From assembly GCA_010279815.1 (NCBI GenBank), contig QEOQ01000663.1:642640-706639 (forward strand): a DNA stretch of 64,000 nt, written 5' to 3'. The notes beneath the pieces are model-generated. The model made no database searches and was not told where the DNA came from. It saw only the letters and a list, made by a program, of their open reading frames with translations. Shown here one piece after another: positions 32,693 to 45,748 of the stretch (position 1 is its first letter; the number at the start of each line of letters is the position of its first letter). Made by a program: the position numbers and the translations under genes. This DNA is from Brachionus plicatilis (Eukaryota > Rotifera > Eurotatoria > Ploima > Brachionidae).

Positions 32693-35600
32693 ATGCAGCC
32701 AAAGCAGCAATCTTCCAGCGCCAGTAATTTCGTCCATGTTCCAACTGACCGATTCCGTGAAGTGTGTCTTAGAAGTGGTGGAGAAAACTGCAAAGAAACC
32801 ATGACAATACTGGAAAATTTGTTCAATCCGCAAAGACCATTAAACGATCCAAACTGCAGCGTTGATATTCTTAAAAGTTACATAACCGGAGGTATCAACT
32901 ACGACACTTTTAAAAATAAACGTAAGTTCCATTTTAATAAAATGAAATATTTTCGTCCTAATAGGTGTTAAAAGTTAAAAGCCACGATACCAGTTCTGTT
33001 TGTGGCTTGGTGTGGAATGTGAACTACATTGCATATCGCTGTCGAACATGCGCCCTTTCACCATGCATGTCAATATGTGCCGATTGCTTTAAAAACGGTG
33101 ACCACGAAGGACACGATTTTAACATGTTTCGTTCAGGAGCTGGTGGCGCCTGTGACTGTGGCGACGATCATGTCATGAATCCGAATGGTTTTTGCAAAAA
33201 CCACGGCTGTAGCAAAAAATCAACTCCAACCTGTCCACCGCAAGAATTAACCAAATGCTCTGAAGTCATTCTTCCCAATCTTTTATACAGAATTTTACAG
33301 CACTTGCGGTCATCTTACGTCATCGCATGCAATAAAAATGAGCCAGGCCAGCACTCAAAAGATAAATTTTTCCAAGATATTGCCATCTATATTGACTTTC
33401 TAAACGATCTCTGCTCAACAGGAACTCCATTACGCAAATTGTTTGTTGACTATTTGATCAGCGAGGACTTTTATAAACAAAAGGTCGATTTAGAATGTCA
33501 AAAAGAGTCTGATAGCCCTAAGAGAGACTCTGAGTTGACATACCAGCAAGAAGTTTATTTAAAAATTCTCAAAGAACAAAAACCGATTGTGGTTCCAGAG
33601 GTTTTTGTTGACAAACAAGCCGAAATATGTCAGCTTGATCATAACAAAATGGTCGATGAATTCTTATTTTGGTGCATAAAATACGAATTGCCAGAAAATT
33701 TGGTAAAATTTCTGCTCAGTCTACTCCCAGACACAGATTATAAGAAAATTTTTGTTAAATCATTTTTAACCCAATACAGCTATATCTTAACAATGTTGAT
33801 AGAATCAAAACTAGAAAATTTTTCAAGTAGAGTGGTCCACATAAGTGTTCAGCTATTTAGCAATGAGGCAATAGCACTCAAGGCAATGAGAGAATTTAAC
33901 CTTTTACCAATTTTTCTATCGACAATTTTCAATATAATAAGCAACACTAATGTAAATAACTTGGAAAAAAGACTGCTGACAAAAAATTCGCTCCAAAGCG
34001 CTGCTAACACACATTTTGTGGTTGATCCTGATCACCCCATTCTCCAAGAAAATCTTTACTGGCTTCCCATTAGCGATTTGTCAAATTTGTTGTCCCATAA
34101 GAGCATTGCTTTAGAATTTTTGCTCAACCAAAAAATAATCAAGCTATGGATTGATTTGATAGCGTGTTTTCAATCAATGAATTTGAATGTTAGACAGTTT
34201 GGGGAGCATTTTCAGTACGAGTCGCCCACTTATTTCAGTTCTTTTTCAGCCGAGCTAGAATTTTGCTCGTCTATAATGTGGTCTCTACTGCAACACATGA
34301 ACAGTGTAGAAAGGGCAGATCTAAGCATCAAGTTGCTTAAACTAATTTTGGACAAATTGATCTCTTGGCTGAGTCAAATAACTCTCTTGGACTTGAGTGC
34401 TTCCAATTTTTTAATCACCAGACCTAATCCAAAGCATCTTAGCTTTCACTTGCCACTGCACAGATACTTTTCGAGTTTTCTGTACAACTCTTTGACTGAA
34501 CAAAACCTAAGCTTGGACAAAGTGATGGAAAAAATTCTAGCTTTCGATGAGAAAACTAACCAATATTGTCTGGCAAATGTGCTGGCTCATCCGCTTCAAT
34601 TGTTAATTGGTTTTCATGAAATACATGCCAACATGTGGACCAGAAACGGAATGCAAATGAAAGGCCAAGTGATGACCTATGTCCAAAATCACTTTTGTTC
34701 ATCGTTTAGTGATTTGGATTTGTTTTTAGTTCAAGTATTAGCTTCGCATTTGAACCCAGATAGCTTTATGAACATGTTTTTTGAAAGATTTCATATTTTG
34801 AGCTGGCTAAAAAATTCCATCAAAAATCGAACCAGAGCTATGGGTAAAAATGCGGACAACAATAGCTCTGATTCGGTTCAAAATTTGGTTGAAACAATGT
34901 TGAATAATTTGAGTCAAAATTCAGATGATGCCAAGTTGGATGAATTGGAACCAGCTCACATGAATTCAATGCTGATCGGCTCATTGACTGTTCTTGCCCA
35001 AATAATGACCATACGACCAAATCTAAGCCTCAAAAGCTATACCTTAACTAGGAAGGAAATAGTCAATTTGCTCAGTGTGTCAGACAGAACCTACAGTCAA
35101 ACGGAAGAGAGTCTTCCTGATGTTTGCAGTTTGAGTTTGGCAAAGAAGTTTATCAAACAAATATTGGGTGAAGTGAGCGATTATTTGCAGCCCAGCTTGG
35201 ATATCCTTTCTATTGGCAATTTGAAACAAGGCCGGTATAAACCCAAAGATTCGATTTGGCTTAATGAATATGATCCTTTATTTGTGATGCTTAGATCAGT
35301 CAAGATGAGAGAATTTCAGGAGTCTTTTGACAGATATTGTCAATTTTTGGAAAAAAAAATGCCAAAAAAAAAATTTTGGCCTCCTTTCAAAATACCCGAG
35401 AGTGATGATAGTTTGCATGAAGCCGATCCGGAGATTAAAATTGAGCTAGAAAACGAGTCCAAGCTGCAAAAAGATTTGTCCAAAAAGTGGAATCTTCTAA
35501 ATACTAAAATTTTGCATGCAATTCTTTTAAATCTGTTGTATGAACACTTTTATGTCAATCCACTATCAGAGAAAATTTTATACTTTGTCGTTTTTATTCT

Positions 35601-38600
35601 TGAGCTTTCAGTTCAAGGGGTTAAGGCTAATTCGGGGCAAAAGATGGACATCGATGCCGAATTAAGCATAAATCCAGTTTTGTTTGATGAAAAAAATCCT
35701 GTCACATGGTTCAAATCACATAGTATTGAGCACAATTTGTATACATATGTTTCGTTTAGCCAAAACGAGGTGAATTTGGTCAAACCTGAAACCGCGAGTG
35801 AAGTGACCGCGGGAAATAAGAGCTTACCTCCATTAAAACGGATATGTTCTGGGCTTTCCCCAACTTGTTCAAGGTCATCAACTCCTTTGGATCTAGACTC
35901 AACTCCCAAAGACAAAACTAGCGTTCATGAGAGCATTATATCTTTATTGGTGAAAATTCTTCATAAAAACAAGGCATCCGAGGAAAAAGTTGAGACAAAA
36001 AATCAATTCTTCAAAATTGAATATCACCAGGATTCACAAGACCAGTTTAGTTTTAAAAAAAGTAGAGTCGGAGATGAAAACGACTACTTGATAAATCTAT
36101 TGGAAAAAATATCTAAATTAAATGAAAAATGTCGATTAAACATAGAAACAACTGTCGAGAGTATAAATGCACCAAAGCAACATCTAATTGAAAAATCTTC
36201 AACTTCGCCAAGTACCTCGAGTTCAACTGAAGATGATTTAAAGTAAAAAATTTAAAAAAGAAAAAGAAAATTTGATTATTTTATTTACAACATTTAGAAT
36301 GAAAAAATTGAAAGCAAAAGCTCGGCAACAAAAATTGTTGGCTCAGATGAGCTCGAGTCAAAAAGCCTTTTTGTCAAATCCGATTAACAAAATTGATATT
36401 GAGGCATACAAAGGTGAAATTTATTTTTGCCTTTTAAAAAATTAAATTCTTATTTTTTGTCATCATCGATATAGCATCTGAGAAAGGAGCTGTAATCCAG
36501 TCAACTTCGGAGACAAGTGAATCTTCTGAAAATCAATCTCATAAAATTGAAAAAATTTCAACTGATCAATCATCTGTTTTAATAAATGAGCAAGATTTTG
36601 ATTGCTGTATTTGTCAACTTTCAGCAAGCTCAACCCCTGACAGACCTTTAGGAGTTGTATCTCTTCTTCAGGCAACTAATGGTAAATACTAATTTTTATT
36701 TATATGTTTGATTAGTATCTTTACTTTTATTGAAAATCAATTAAGATTCTTAAAAAATTTCCCTTTTCCCACAATTTTGTTTCGCTTGTTTTAAATCATT
36801 TAAAATCTAAATCTTAATTAAAATTTTTTCAGAAAGTTCATTTTCTTTCCTTTCGATCTTTTCACTTCAGCTAGATTTTGATGATGTTTTTAATTGAAGA
36901 AATTTAAAAATTAGAAGATATTATATTCCCCAGCATTTTTACTTCATCTTGAACTAGTGATAAAAAATTTTACTCATTTAATCTTTTTGAAAATTTTTCT
37001 TGAATTAATGTTAATTTGTATCGTTTTAAAAAAATATTGTAAACAAAATGAAGAATTGATGTTAAATTAATGAATAACCTCTGAATAAAATATGAACATG
37101 AAAAAAAGAGAAAAAATTCAAAATCTTTAAAATTTTTTTAGTATTCAAAATTGTGTAACGTTAAAAAAGCAAAATTAAATTAAAAAGAAATATGTACAAC
37201 TCTGAAAAATATCACTATTCAGAACGAAATTAAAGTAATTAAGAAATCGAATGAAAATTATATTCTTTAAAAATTTAAATATGAAAAATTTAAAAATTAA
37301 ATTTGAAAAATTATTTGTTTGAATTAAATATTTAAAATTAACAATATTTGAATTTGAAATTAAAATAAAGTTTTAATAGAATTGGATAATTTAGATTATA
37401 AATATTCGATTTTTGAATTCAAAAATATAAAAAAAATTAATTAATCGTTTAACTAATGGCAATTAATAAAATAATAATTTTTAATTTTTTAATAGAAACA
37501 AGACTTCTTATGTAAATAAATGCATTATCTTTAAAAAGATTCCCCTTTTCCAACAATTTAGTTTTGTTTGTTTTAAATTTTTAAATTTTTATGCTAATTT
37601 TTTACTTTTTATTTAATTTAATCAATTATTTGGAAGAAATCTTGAAAAATTTAATAATCACCTTTTAATTTATTGATTTCAGATTACCTGAATTTAGTTA
37701 TTTCAGTTAGAATTCAGCAAGATTGAAGGAAAAACTATTCCTTTAAGAATCGTAAAGGAATAAATTGAAAATTTCTAATAAAAACTATATTCATTTAAAT
37801 CAAATGATTTTTTCATCAATTAAACAAAAAAAACTAATATTATCCTTAATATATGATTAATTTTTCTTAAAATCTTCATTTTTAGTTCTTGGTAATCGAG
37901 AAAGCATTAAAGTTGAAAATCCAGTAAAAAACCTCATAGCAGAAGAATCAAATGATTTTAAAAATGAATCAAGTAAAACTCTTTGTTGGAAACGAGAAAA
38001 GTATCGAGCTAAAAATATGATGGAAGCTTTTAAACCTGTAAGCAAGATTCAAATCAAGAGAAAATAAGATTTAATTAACTTTTGTGAGAAGGAGTCATGT
38101 AAATATTCTGTAAATATTGGATGGCAGGGTGGTGTTTATGCTCAAATGTGCGGACATTACTTACATTTTGATTGCTATAGCTCGTATAGACTAGCTCTTG
38201 ACGAACAATTGCATGGACATCGAATAAATCATATTGATTTTGCTTGTCCGCTGTGTCGTCAGACAGCAAATTGTGTTCTACCGTTAACCACAAATTTTCA
38301 GACAAAATCAAGCGATAATATTGAAAAAAGTTCTGATGTAGTTGTTTCCTCAACAGTCACCAATGTTCCAGCAAAGATCTGGATTTTATCTTCATTGGCA
38401 GATAAAATGAACATGGGTGAAAAAAATAGACATTCAGATGAATCAATGCAAAGCTCAACCGAAGATGCTTATGAAAAAATTTTAACTTCTCTCAAATTTC
38501 GATCGTTTCTTGGAACCAGTTCGGTAATTTTGTGTAGTCTTCTTTTAAAATGGCTAGATTTAGAATTTTTTTTGATTAAGTGTTCAAAAACCTTGGCTCA

Positions 38601-41600
38601 ATTCAAAAATGATGCTTTAACCATAATAACTTTATCCACTCCGATTGAGTTTAGGCATTTAGAGAATAAATCAAATTTAATTAGTCATCATTCTGGAGGG
38701 TTCAAGTCTCCGGTTGATGATGACATTGTAATGTTTACCACAAGTGTTCTGAGAACTCAATTAGAGATTGATCTGATGCTGTTTTTGAAGAAACAAAATT
38801 TGAAAAATTCTGAAGAAAGTGCATTTATAGGCCATGAGCCTTGCTCATCGACAAGTAGTGATAATTATTTATCAGCTAACAAGTTCAATTTTAAAAAGAA
38901 AAAAATGTGTTTTTTGCCATTATTGGACGTCATATCGACACATTGTCGTCTAATGTGTCACGAAACTAAACCCCATGCAAAACAATGGTTAATGCTCATT
39001 AATCCGAGTCTGTCCAACCATACAAATAAATTTTTATTCAAAATCGGTGTTAAATCAAATATTGACAATACGATGGAATTTTTTGAATCTGAGTGTACCA
39101 GTCATGGTGGTAGCAATTTTTCTAATTTAAAGGATTCCCATCAAAGCATTTTACAATCAAGACTTAGTAGCTTAGACAAACTAGAAGTTCCTGTTTTACT
39201 TAAAGATCCGATAGCTGTTTTGCTTTTAATTATTGTTAATTTACCGCATAATTTTGAAAAAAGTAATTGTTTTAAAAATTTTAAGCAAACTTTTGATTTT
39301 AATTTAAAAAAATACTTTAAGCTGATTATGATATAATTGTTTCAGTTGTATTTAATATGGTGTTTATACAAGCAATTATTGATTTTGTGAAAGAACTTGA
39401 CCACGAAGAGAAAGAAACATGGTCGAAAAATGCCGAAAAACAAGTAATTTACATAAGTTAATTTTTTAAAATATTTTTGACAAAAAAATGACATGAAATG
39501 TGTAGGAGACTTAAAAGAAAAGTTCAAAAAAATTTATTATTTTTTAATTTAAATTGTTATCATTATGGTAACCTAGTCTAACCGTGTGACCATATTTTTT
39601 TTTATTGATTATTTCGCACCCATTTTGTTCAAAAACTTCAAAAATGGTCACCCAATTTTTCCGAAATTTTTGAATAACCCCTTTAGCTCCGCGGTTAATT
39701 ATGTGAGGCTCAAAAGGGTCAAAAGGGTCAACTCGGTTACCACTAAAATTGTATATAATTGCCCAGAAATTTAACCCCAAAAACAGAATATTAACCATTT
39801 TAACCCATTTTACCTATTTAGGAAGAAAATTTTTGAATTTTCTAATAAAATTATTTAACTCATTTAATTTAATTTATTCGAAACAAAACAAGAGTGAGTT
39901 TTAAAGAAGTTTAATAAAAGGAAGATTTAATCTTTACAATCATCACATAAAAATTCTTTATTTATTTCTTTTGGCAAACAACTAAAGCAAACCCAATTTG
40001 AGCACTCTTCACAAGATTACCATTTTGACGTGTTCTCTTTCTTCTCAGCCATCTTTGTTTCACATGAGCTACACAATATTTCGGATTCTGATAAGTTATC
40101 ATTTTAATCTGATGTTAATTTGTTTTCAACAAGCTTTCGTGGTCGTCCTCTTCCTCTTCCAGTTCCTTTTATAGCTTTTTTGACCTCTTCTTGTTCTTAT
40201 TTAGCTTCACTGATTGCGTCTTTTGGATTTTGAACAGTATAATTTTTTTTTAGATTGGATTTCTTTGTTCTGTGACATTTTAAGCTTATTTTTAAACAAT
40301 TTACAATTTAAATTTTTAAACAACAATTTTTATTTATGTTTGAAATAAAAACTCGGTTTTAAAAAAAAAAAATTTGAGAGTTAGAGAGAGAATATAATTT
40401 TACAATATTTTTTAATTGTAAAAAATAGTGTCACTGCATTTTCTAGTCTTATTCGGTTAAATGGGTTAAATAGAATCTTATTTGGACTAATTGGGTGATT
40501 TTTTTGACTAAAAGGGTTAAATCTATTTAACCTTTTAAGCCTTAAAAAAAACCCCATTAGATGAAGCCCTAAGGATATTTCCTAAAATTCTAAAAAAATT
40601 CTCTTAGATACTTAAGCATGTGCTGAATCTAACAAGCGAAATAGGTTAGAGCTTAAGTATTACCTAGGGCCTTAAAGCACCCTTCTCCCGAATCACTAAT
40701 TCGAGGCTTTTTCACCTCATTAGGCGTAGTCGAACTTTAAGAGAAAAAAAAGCATATAACGATTTTTTTTTTAAATATTTCACACATATCATTCGATTTC
40801 TCTCCTCGAGTTCTACATATCAAGATATTTTTTTAGGTAGTAGCTTTTAAAATGAAGGAGATATAGGGGTTTTTCAAATTCGTTCACCCTATTAACCCAT
40901 AACCACTTTAGACTAGGTTACCATAAATTCTGAATTTTTATTTTCCAATTTAACAATTTAATTTTATTTATAATTCTGGCGAAGGTCTTGTCAATCTATG
41001 GAAAATTCTGTAAAATTGCAGTTAGAATTTAATTATGATTAATCCTTCTGATTTATTTAACTGTTTTTTTACTTATTTTAATTTTTTGAACGAGTTTAAA
41101 AATTAAATCATGTTTTATTTTTTTATTCAAATTTTAACGAAATTTTTAAAAGATGGAATATTATCAGATTCTGGTAGATTGAAGTCAAATAATTTCTGTA
41201 AAATTTTTCAAAAATTTAAAAGATATTAAAAGAAACTTTCAAATTTTTTTAAGTAAAATTTGAATTCATTTGGAAAAAAAACGGATAAAGCCAAAACAAA
41301 GGCAGATTTTTGTTCATCCCAGTAGAATTTTCTTTAGGATTCTATTTATCTAATTTAAAAGAAATTATACTGTGAGTGGTTGAATTAAATATGTAAGAAT
41401 TTTAACCTGAAAATTCGAAAATAAAATTGATTTTAAAATCGAATTAATTTGATTGTCGAATTTTTTTTTTCGATACTTAATTTCAATTATTGTAGAATTA
41501 TAACTCACATTAAAAAACAAAATTTTTATTTTTTTCTAAATTCACCCATCTGAAAAAACAAAAATTAAAAAAAAAAAAAACACATTCAGTTCATTCCTAA

Positions 41601-42698
41601 ATATAATTTTTCTGATTTTAAGATATCCGAATTTAGCAAATATGTAAGCCATGTAATAAAATTTGTTGCTAAATCAAAATTTTTAAAAACTGACACAAGC
41701 AAGTCTTTAGTGGAAAATGCTCAATATTTTATGGTAAATAAAAAATTCAAATAAAACATTTTTCAATTTATTTATTTTCAAAATTAAAGAAAAAAATTTG
41801 GACACATGAGAGTGCTAAAAACTTTATAGAAACGAGATGTTTACACTTTTTGAACATAGCGTCACTATTAAAATATTATCTTTATGATGAGAACACATCA
41901 ATATTTAATAATTTGACGGTTTGTAGATAAAAAATAATTCTCTTTTATAATTTTGTTTTATAGAATTCATTTGATAATTTGATCAATTACTTGAATATAG
42001 CTGATTCAGGTAAATTGACGCTAAAATGGCCAAATCAAAAACCTTTTGAAACAATTGATTTTTGGTTTTATGAATTGGAAAAATCTTGTGAACGACACAA
42101 TCTGCAAATACACGTAAAACAATTTTTGAACCAAAATAAATTAAAAAACTTTGAGTTGATCTTTTTTTAGAATCTTTTAAATTTATCCTTTGATCACTAC
42201 CATTTTCCGCAGTTAGTTAAGCTACCGTACTCATATTCAGATTTGTTCAATAAATATTTGAACAAAAAGTGTAAGTTTTGTTCGAAAGTACCAAGAGAAT
42301 TAGCCGTATGTCTAGTATGTGGTGATGAGCTCTGTTTTAAGTGCAATTTTTGTTGTGATATGATGCGAGATTCAAACAAAAAACATACAAATCTATGCGG
42401 TGCTGGTACACTAATACTTTTGCACATTAATTCAACATATGTTTATATTGAGCGTAACAAACGAAGTGCAGTGTGGGCTTCGTTATATTTGGACGAGCAC
42501 GGAGAAGAAGACAAAGACTTGAAGTGATATTAATAAATATAAAAATTTTCAATTTTATTTTATATTATTTTTTTAAGGCGAGGCAAACCGCTTTTTCTAA
42601 ATGAACAACGATACAATTTACTCAGATCAAGCTGGTATAGCCATACGTTTGATTACCAAAGTTTGAAATGGTCTTACAATCCATTGTTAAATTATTAA
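32693..42698 (+). CDS. UBR3: E3 ubiquitin ligase UBR3
   Basis: Twelve exons in phase: 32693..32921, 32975..36242, 36298..36413, 36475..36681, 37886..38037, 38089..39262, 39346..39443, 41623..41733, 41790..41918, 41964..42113, 42171..42523, 42578..42698; about 2035 residues (human 1888). The UBR box (residues about 83-150) reads CGLVWNVNYIAYRCRTC, ICADCFKNGDHEGHDFNMF, GGACDCGD, which is the UBR3 rather than the UBR1/2 form. Exon 3 has the family helix KAKARQQKLLAQMSSSQKAF. The RING is split over exons: CCICQ (about 1246), VLGNRES, GGVYAQMCGHYLHFDC, CPLCRQTANCVLP. The C-terminal cap has CKFCSKVP, CLVCGDELC, GAGTLILLH, LDEHGEEDK and RGKPLFLNEQRYN. UBR3 lacks classical N-degron binding. Intron 7 carries a DNA transposon. 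The 3268-nt exon 2 is unusual beside its small neighbours. Confidence 0.93.
36682..37885 (+). other. UBR3 intron 4 (1.2 kb)
   Basis: AT-rich DNA with no coding frame, RNA gene or transposon ends that I can see. Confidence 0.6.
39563..40926 (-). mobile_element. Degenerate DNA transposon with AT-hook and zinc-finger coding relic
   Basis: Perfect 19-bp inverted ends, TTATGGTAACCTAGTCTAA at 39563..39581 and its reverse complement at 40908..40926, bound a 1364-bp insert in UBR3 intron 7. On the minus strand between about 40230 and 39930 a frame with three stops reads as an AT-hook (GRGRGRPRKL), an acidic linker and a Cys-rich finger with ligands CSSC, CEEC, CFSC and CDDC, like a PHD-type finger. 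A second minus-strand frame (39798..39544) is open for 84 codons but unrecognised. No transposase core is visible. The ends match no superfamily I can name with confidence. It is probably a non-autonomous relic. Confidence 0.65.
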
Positions 42699-44459
42699 AT
42701 TTTTATCACTATATATTTTACTCTTGATTCAATTAATAGAATAAAATTTTATTTTTTTTATTCACAGTAATTTTTCTAATTTATTTTAAACTATTTTATA
42801 AAACTTAATTTTAAATTATCAGAAATTTGTATTAAATTCTGCAAATTATTTTTTGTTTAAAAAAATTTCAATATCCACAAATCAAGTTTAGGTTTTCAAA
42901 TCAATTTTCAAAAACAAATTCAAATCCGCCTTGCTAGGAGAAGTTTTGGAGCGTTTAATAAAAAATTTTTGTTTAAAATTCGATAAATAAAACTAACAAT
43001 CAAATAACATTCAAAACTATCTTTTTGCTAAACAAAAATTTGCTTAAATGATTACATCTAAAATTCAATGAATGGAGGCGTCTTCCGAGTTTGGTTCATT
43101 AAATATTTTTTATCGTTGGAATGTAAAAATATTAGTATGAATATTTCAAGCCAAATTTTTAAAGATCGATTAAATTTTTAAATGGAATTTTAACATATAA
43201 TGAATAACAAAAAATAATGAATAAATATTTTTAATTTTTTAAATCCACTAAAAAATATTTTAAATTAAATAGCTTTTCTTATGATAAAACAAACTAATTA
43301 GTTTTCTTTGACTAGCGTTCAACTTAGTATAATTTTAATTAGACTCAGGATAGACTGATTTTAGAATGCAAATCGACAACGATAAATAAAAAAAATTAAT
43401 TAGCTTTTGTGACTTATTTTTTATCAAAAAAAATACATTTTTTAATTAAATTTGAAACGAAAAATTTTGACTGTTCAACAAGATTGTTGATTGAATTGCA
43501 ATGTAAATTACAAACTAAAAACTTGAATTCTAAATGATACATGGCTTAGAATCAAAATTAATTGACTTTTTTAAAAATATTTGTTTGACTTTTAGATTGA
43601 ATTGAATAAATACTTAGACACAAGTTTCTAAGGGATAAATTTTTATATTTTTATCCAAAAATTTTTCTTAGATTTTTAAGATTGAATGTAATATCAATTT
43701 AATTATACGCTATGATTGTTTTGAGGTATATGAAAGCATCTTGTGTCACAAAAAAACAAACGATAATATCAAAAAAAACTTTGATCAGTAAGCCAGTCGC
43801 AAAGTAATTAGCTAAATGAAACACGCATATATATTTCAATAATGTATTAGAGAAATCATCTAGAGTCACATTAGCTAATAAAATTAGATTGTTTGAATTT
43901 TTTTAAAATTCAAATTAATTGTTAAAATAGCTAATTGTTAGCTTTTAGAAATTGTTAGCTTTTAGACATCCAAAATTTATTCTTAGTCGAATCAGACATA
44001 TTTTAATTTTGAAATTGAATTTGATAAAATGTACCGACAATTCAAATAAATGTTTTGCTAAACTTAAATTTTATTCATTCTTAAAATTATGGTTATAAAA
44101 TAAAAATGGAAAAACAATAATTAAAAAAGGACTTATTTCGAATGTACAAGTTAAATAATATCAAAAAAAATTTTAACTAACAAGAGAAAAGCTTCTTTTT
44201 TCTTTTAATATTTCATAGTAAATTTTTCTTTAACTAAAAAATTCAAAAAGATTACATCAGTGTTTTTACAACCGGTATAGCAACAAAAATAAAAATATGT
44301 ATAGAATTAATGAAAATACAATAAAAAGTTTACACAAAATAAAGTCCTAAAATAAAATTAACTAAATGAATTTTTTTCCTAAAATACAAGATGGTACAAC
44401 CGATCGGTTAGTCACTTCAAAGTTTTCTAATCGGCAAAATATTTTAAACTATTCATATT
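42699..44459. other. AT-rich intergenic DNA
   Basis: About 1.8 kb with no supported exon; it lies between the convergent ends of UBR3 and VGLL4 and probably includes their 3' UTRs. AATAAA-type signals are frequent but not informative at this base composition. Confidence 0.55.
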
Positions 44460-45748
44460 TTACAATCTAATAGGAGAAATACTAGTGTCAGACATTGAAG
44501 AAACGGTCGAACATCCATCTGATCCATTTTCATGTCTTATTTTTTCTTTAAGCTTATTCCATATGTCAATTCCCAATGCTTTGGAGAAGTGGTTTTCGAC
44601 ATAATCTGGACTTTTTTCTGTCATTAGGGACTGATTGCTCGCTTCATTTATATTTAAACTAGGTGAAGTGCATGAGGACACTGTTTTAATGGAAGAAGTA
44701 GGCGAAGATGGCTGTATACCATCTTTTATCTGGCTGTTATCATTTTCAAGCCTAATTCGCTTGCTGTCTGGCATCAATTTTACATAGTCATTTCCTAATG
44801 ATCTCTTAAAGTGCTCTTCGACTTTGCTATCAATATCCTGGATCAATATTCTGGACCGACTAGGCTTTTTGATAGCAGTCTTGGTTTGATTGTTAGTTGA
44901 AGTAAAATTTGTCTTGTTTGGCTGCTGATGGTTATTGTTAAGTGGCTTAGGATGCATTTGCTGATGTATGCTGAGAAAATAATTCACCAAACTTTGAATA
45001 TAGGCCGGATCGATCGGCTGTTGGTTCTGATATGCTTGCTTATTTAGAATAGGAGTGAGGTACATTGGCAAAAGAGTGTAAAGTACATCTACTGGGTAGT
45101 ATTGATTTTGAGCTTGATTCATGGTCAGATCAGAGGATACAGGTAGAGAAGAAGCCAATGATTCACTCTCTACTTTTCTTACAAACTGTTTGGCTTTCTC
45201 CAAACGACTCGGAGGGTTACTGAATTTTTTAGATTCTGAGTCATTCGAATTCATCTGTCTCTTATTAATCATATTCATTTGTTTTTCTTGGTGTTTTTGT
45301 TTTAATTGACTCTGGTATGAATAGTATGAATTAGCTGGATAGTGGTTTTGGCTACAGCATGTACAACTTGGCATTGTTTTAGTTTGTTGTGCTAAATTGT
45401 TTCTTGAGTAGTTAACAAGATTATAATTTTCATTATTTGCCAAAAAGGCTTGAGATGTGGAAAATTGTGGATGATTTTGAAACATCAAATTACCTTTATA
45501 GAAAAATAAATATACTATTAAATCATTCGAGCATAAATTTTATAAATTTTATAAATTTTTCTAGTACCTATGATTCTTTTTTTGCTTTCACCAAAAATAT
45601 TTGATGCCAATTCGCTGATCGGCGATAAGTTCGGCTGAAATTGCTGGGTCGGATAACCCTTGGCTTCTATCAAAGATATGGCCTGGTATAGATAGTCCAT
45701 TGAAGATGGCATTTTAGCGGTCATATTACTGCTTTTATTTATGCTCAT
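44460..45748 (-). CDS. VGLL4: Vestigial-like 4 (TEAD co-repressor)
   Basis: Two exons, 45748..45568 and 45493..44460, join in phase for 404 residues. Most of the protein is disordered and rich in Asn, Gln and Ser, with a CTCC Cys cluster near residue 85. The identity rests on two TDU motifs in VGLL4 order: KVEEHFKRSLGNDY and, about 90 residues later, YVENHFSKALGIDIWNKL. Vertebrate VGLL4 carries VEEHFRRSLG then DDHFAKALG. Two TDU motifs let VGLL4 (Tgi in flies) bind TEAD/Scalloped in the nucleus and compete with YAP/Yorkie, so it restrains Hippo-pathway output. The N-terminal MDYLYQAISLIEAKGYP also fits VGLL4. Human VGLL4 is shorter (about 290 residues). Confidence 0.88.

Noticed and set aside
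39544..39798. Host gene on the minus strand inside UBR3 intron 7
   Set aside because: It overlaps the inverted end of the DNA transposon relic and is better read as element sequence.
32693..42698. Assignment to UBR1/UBR2 instead of UBR3
   Set aside because: The zinc-box residues (VNYIAYRCRTC and HDFNMFRSGAGGACDCGD) follow the UBR3 form, not the N-degron-binding UBR1/2 form.
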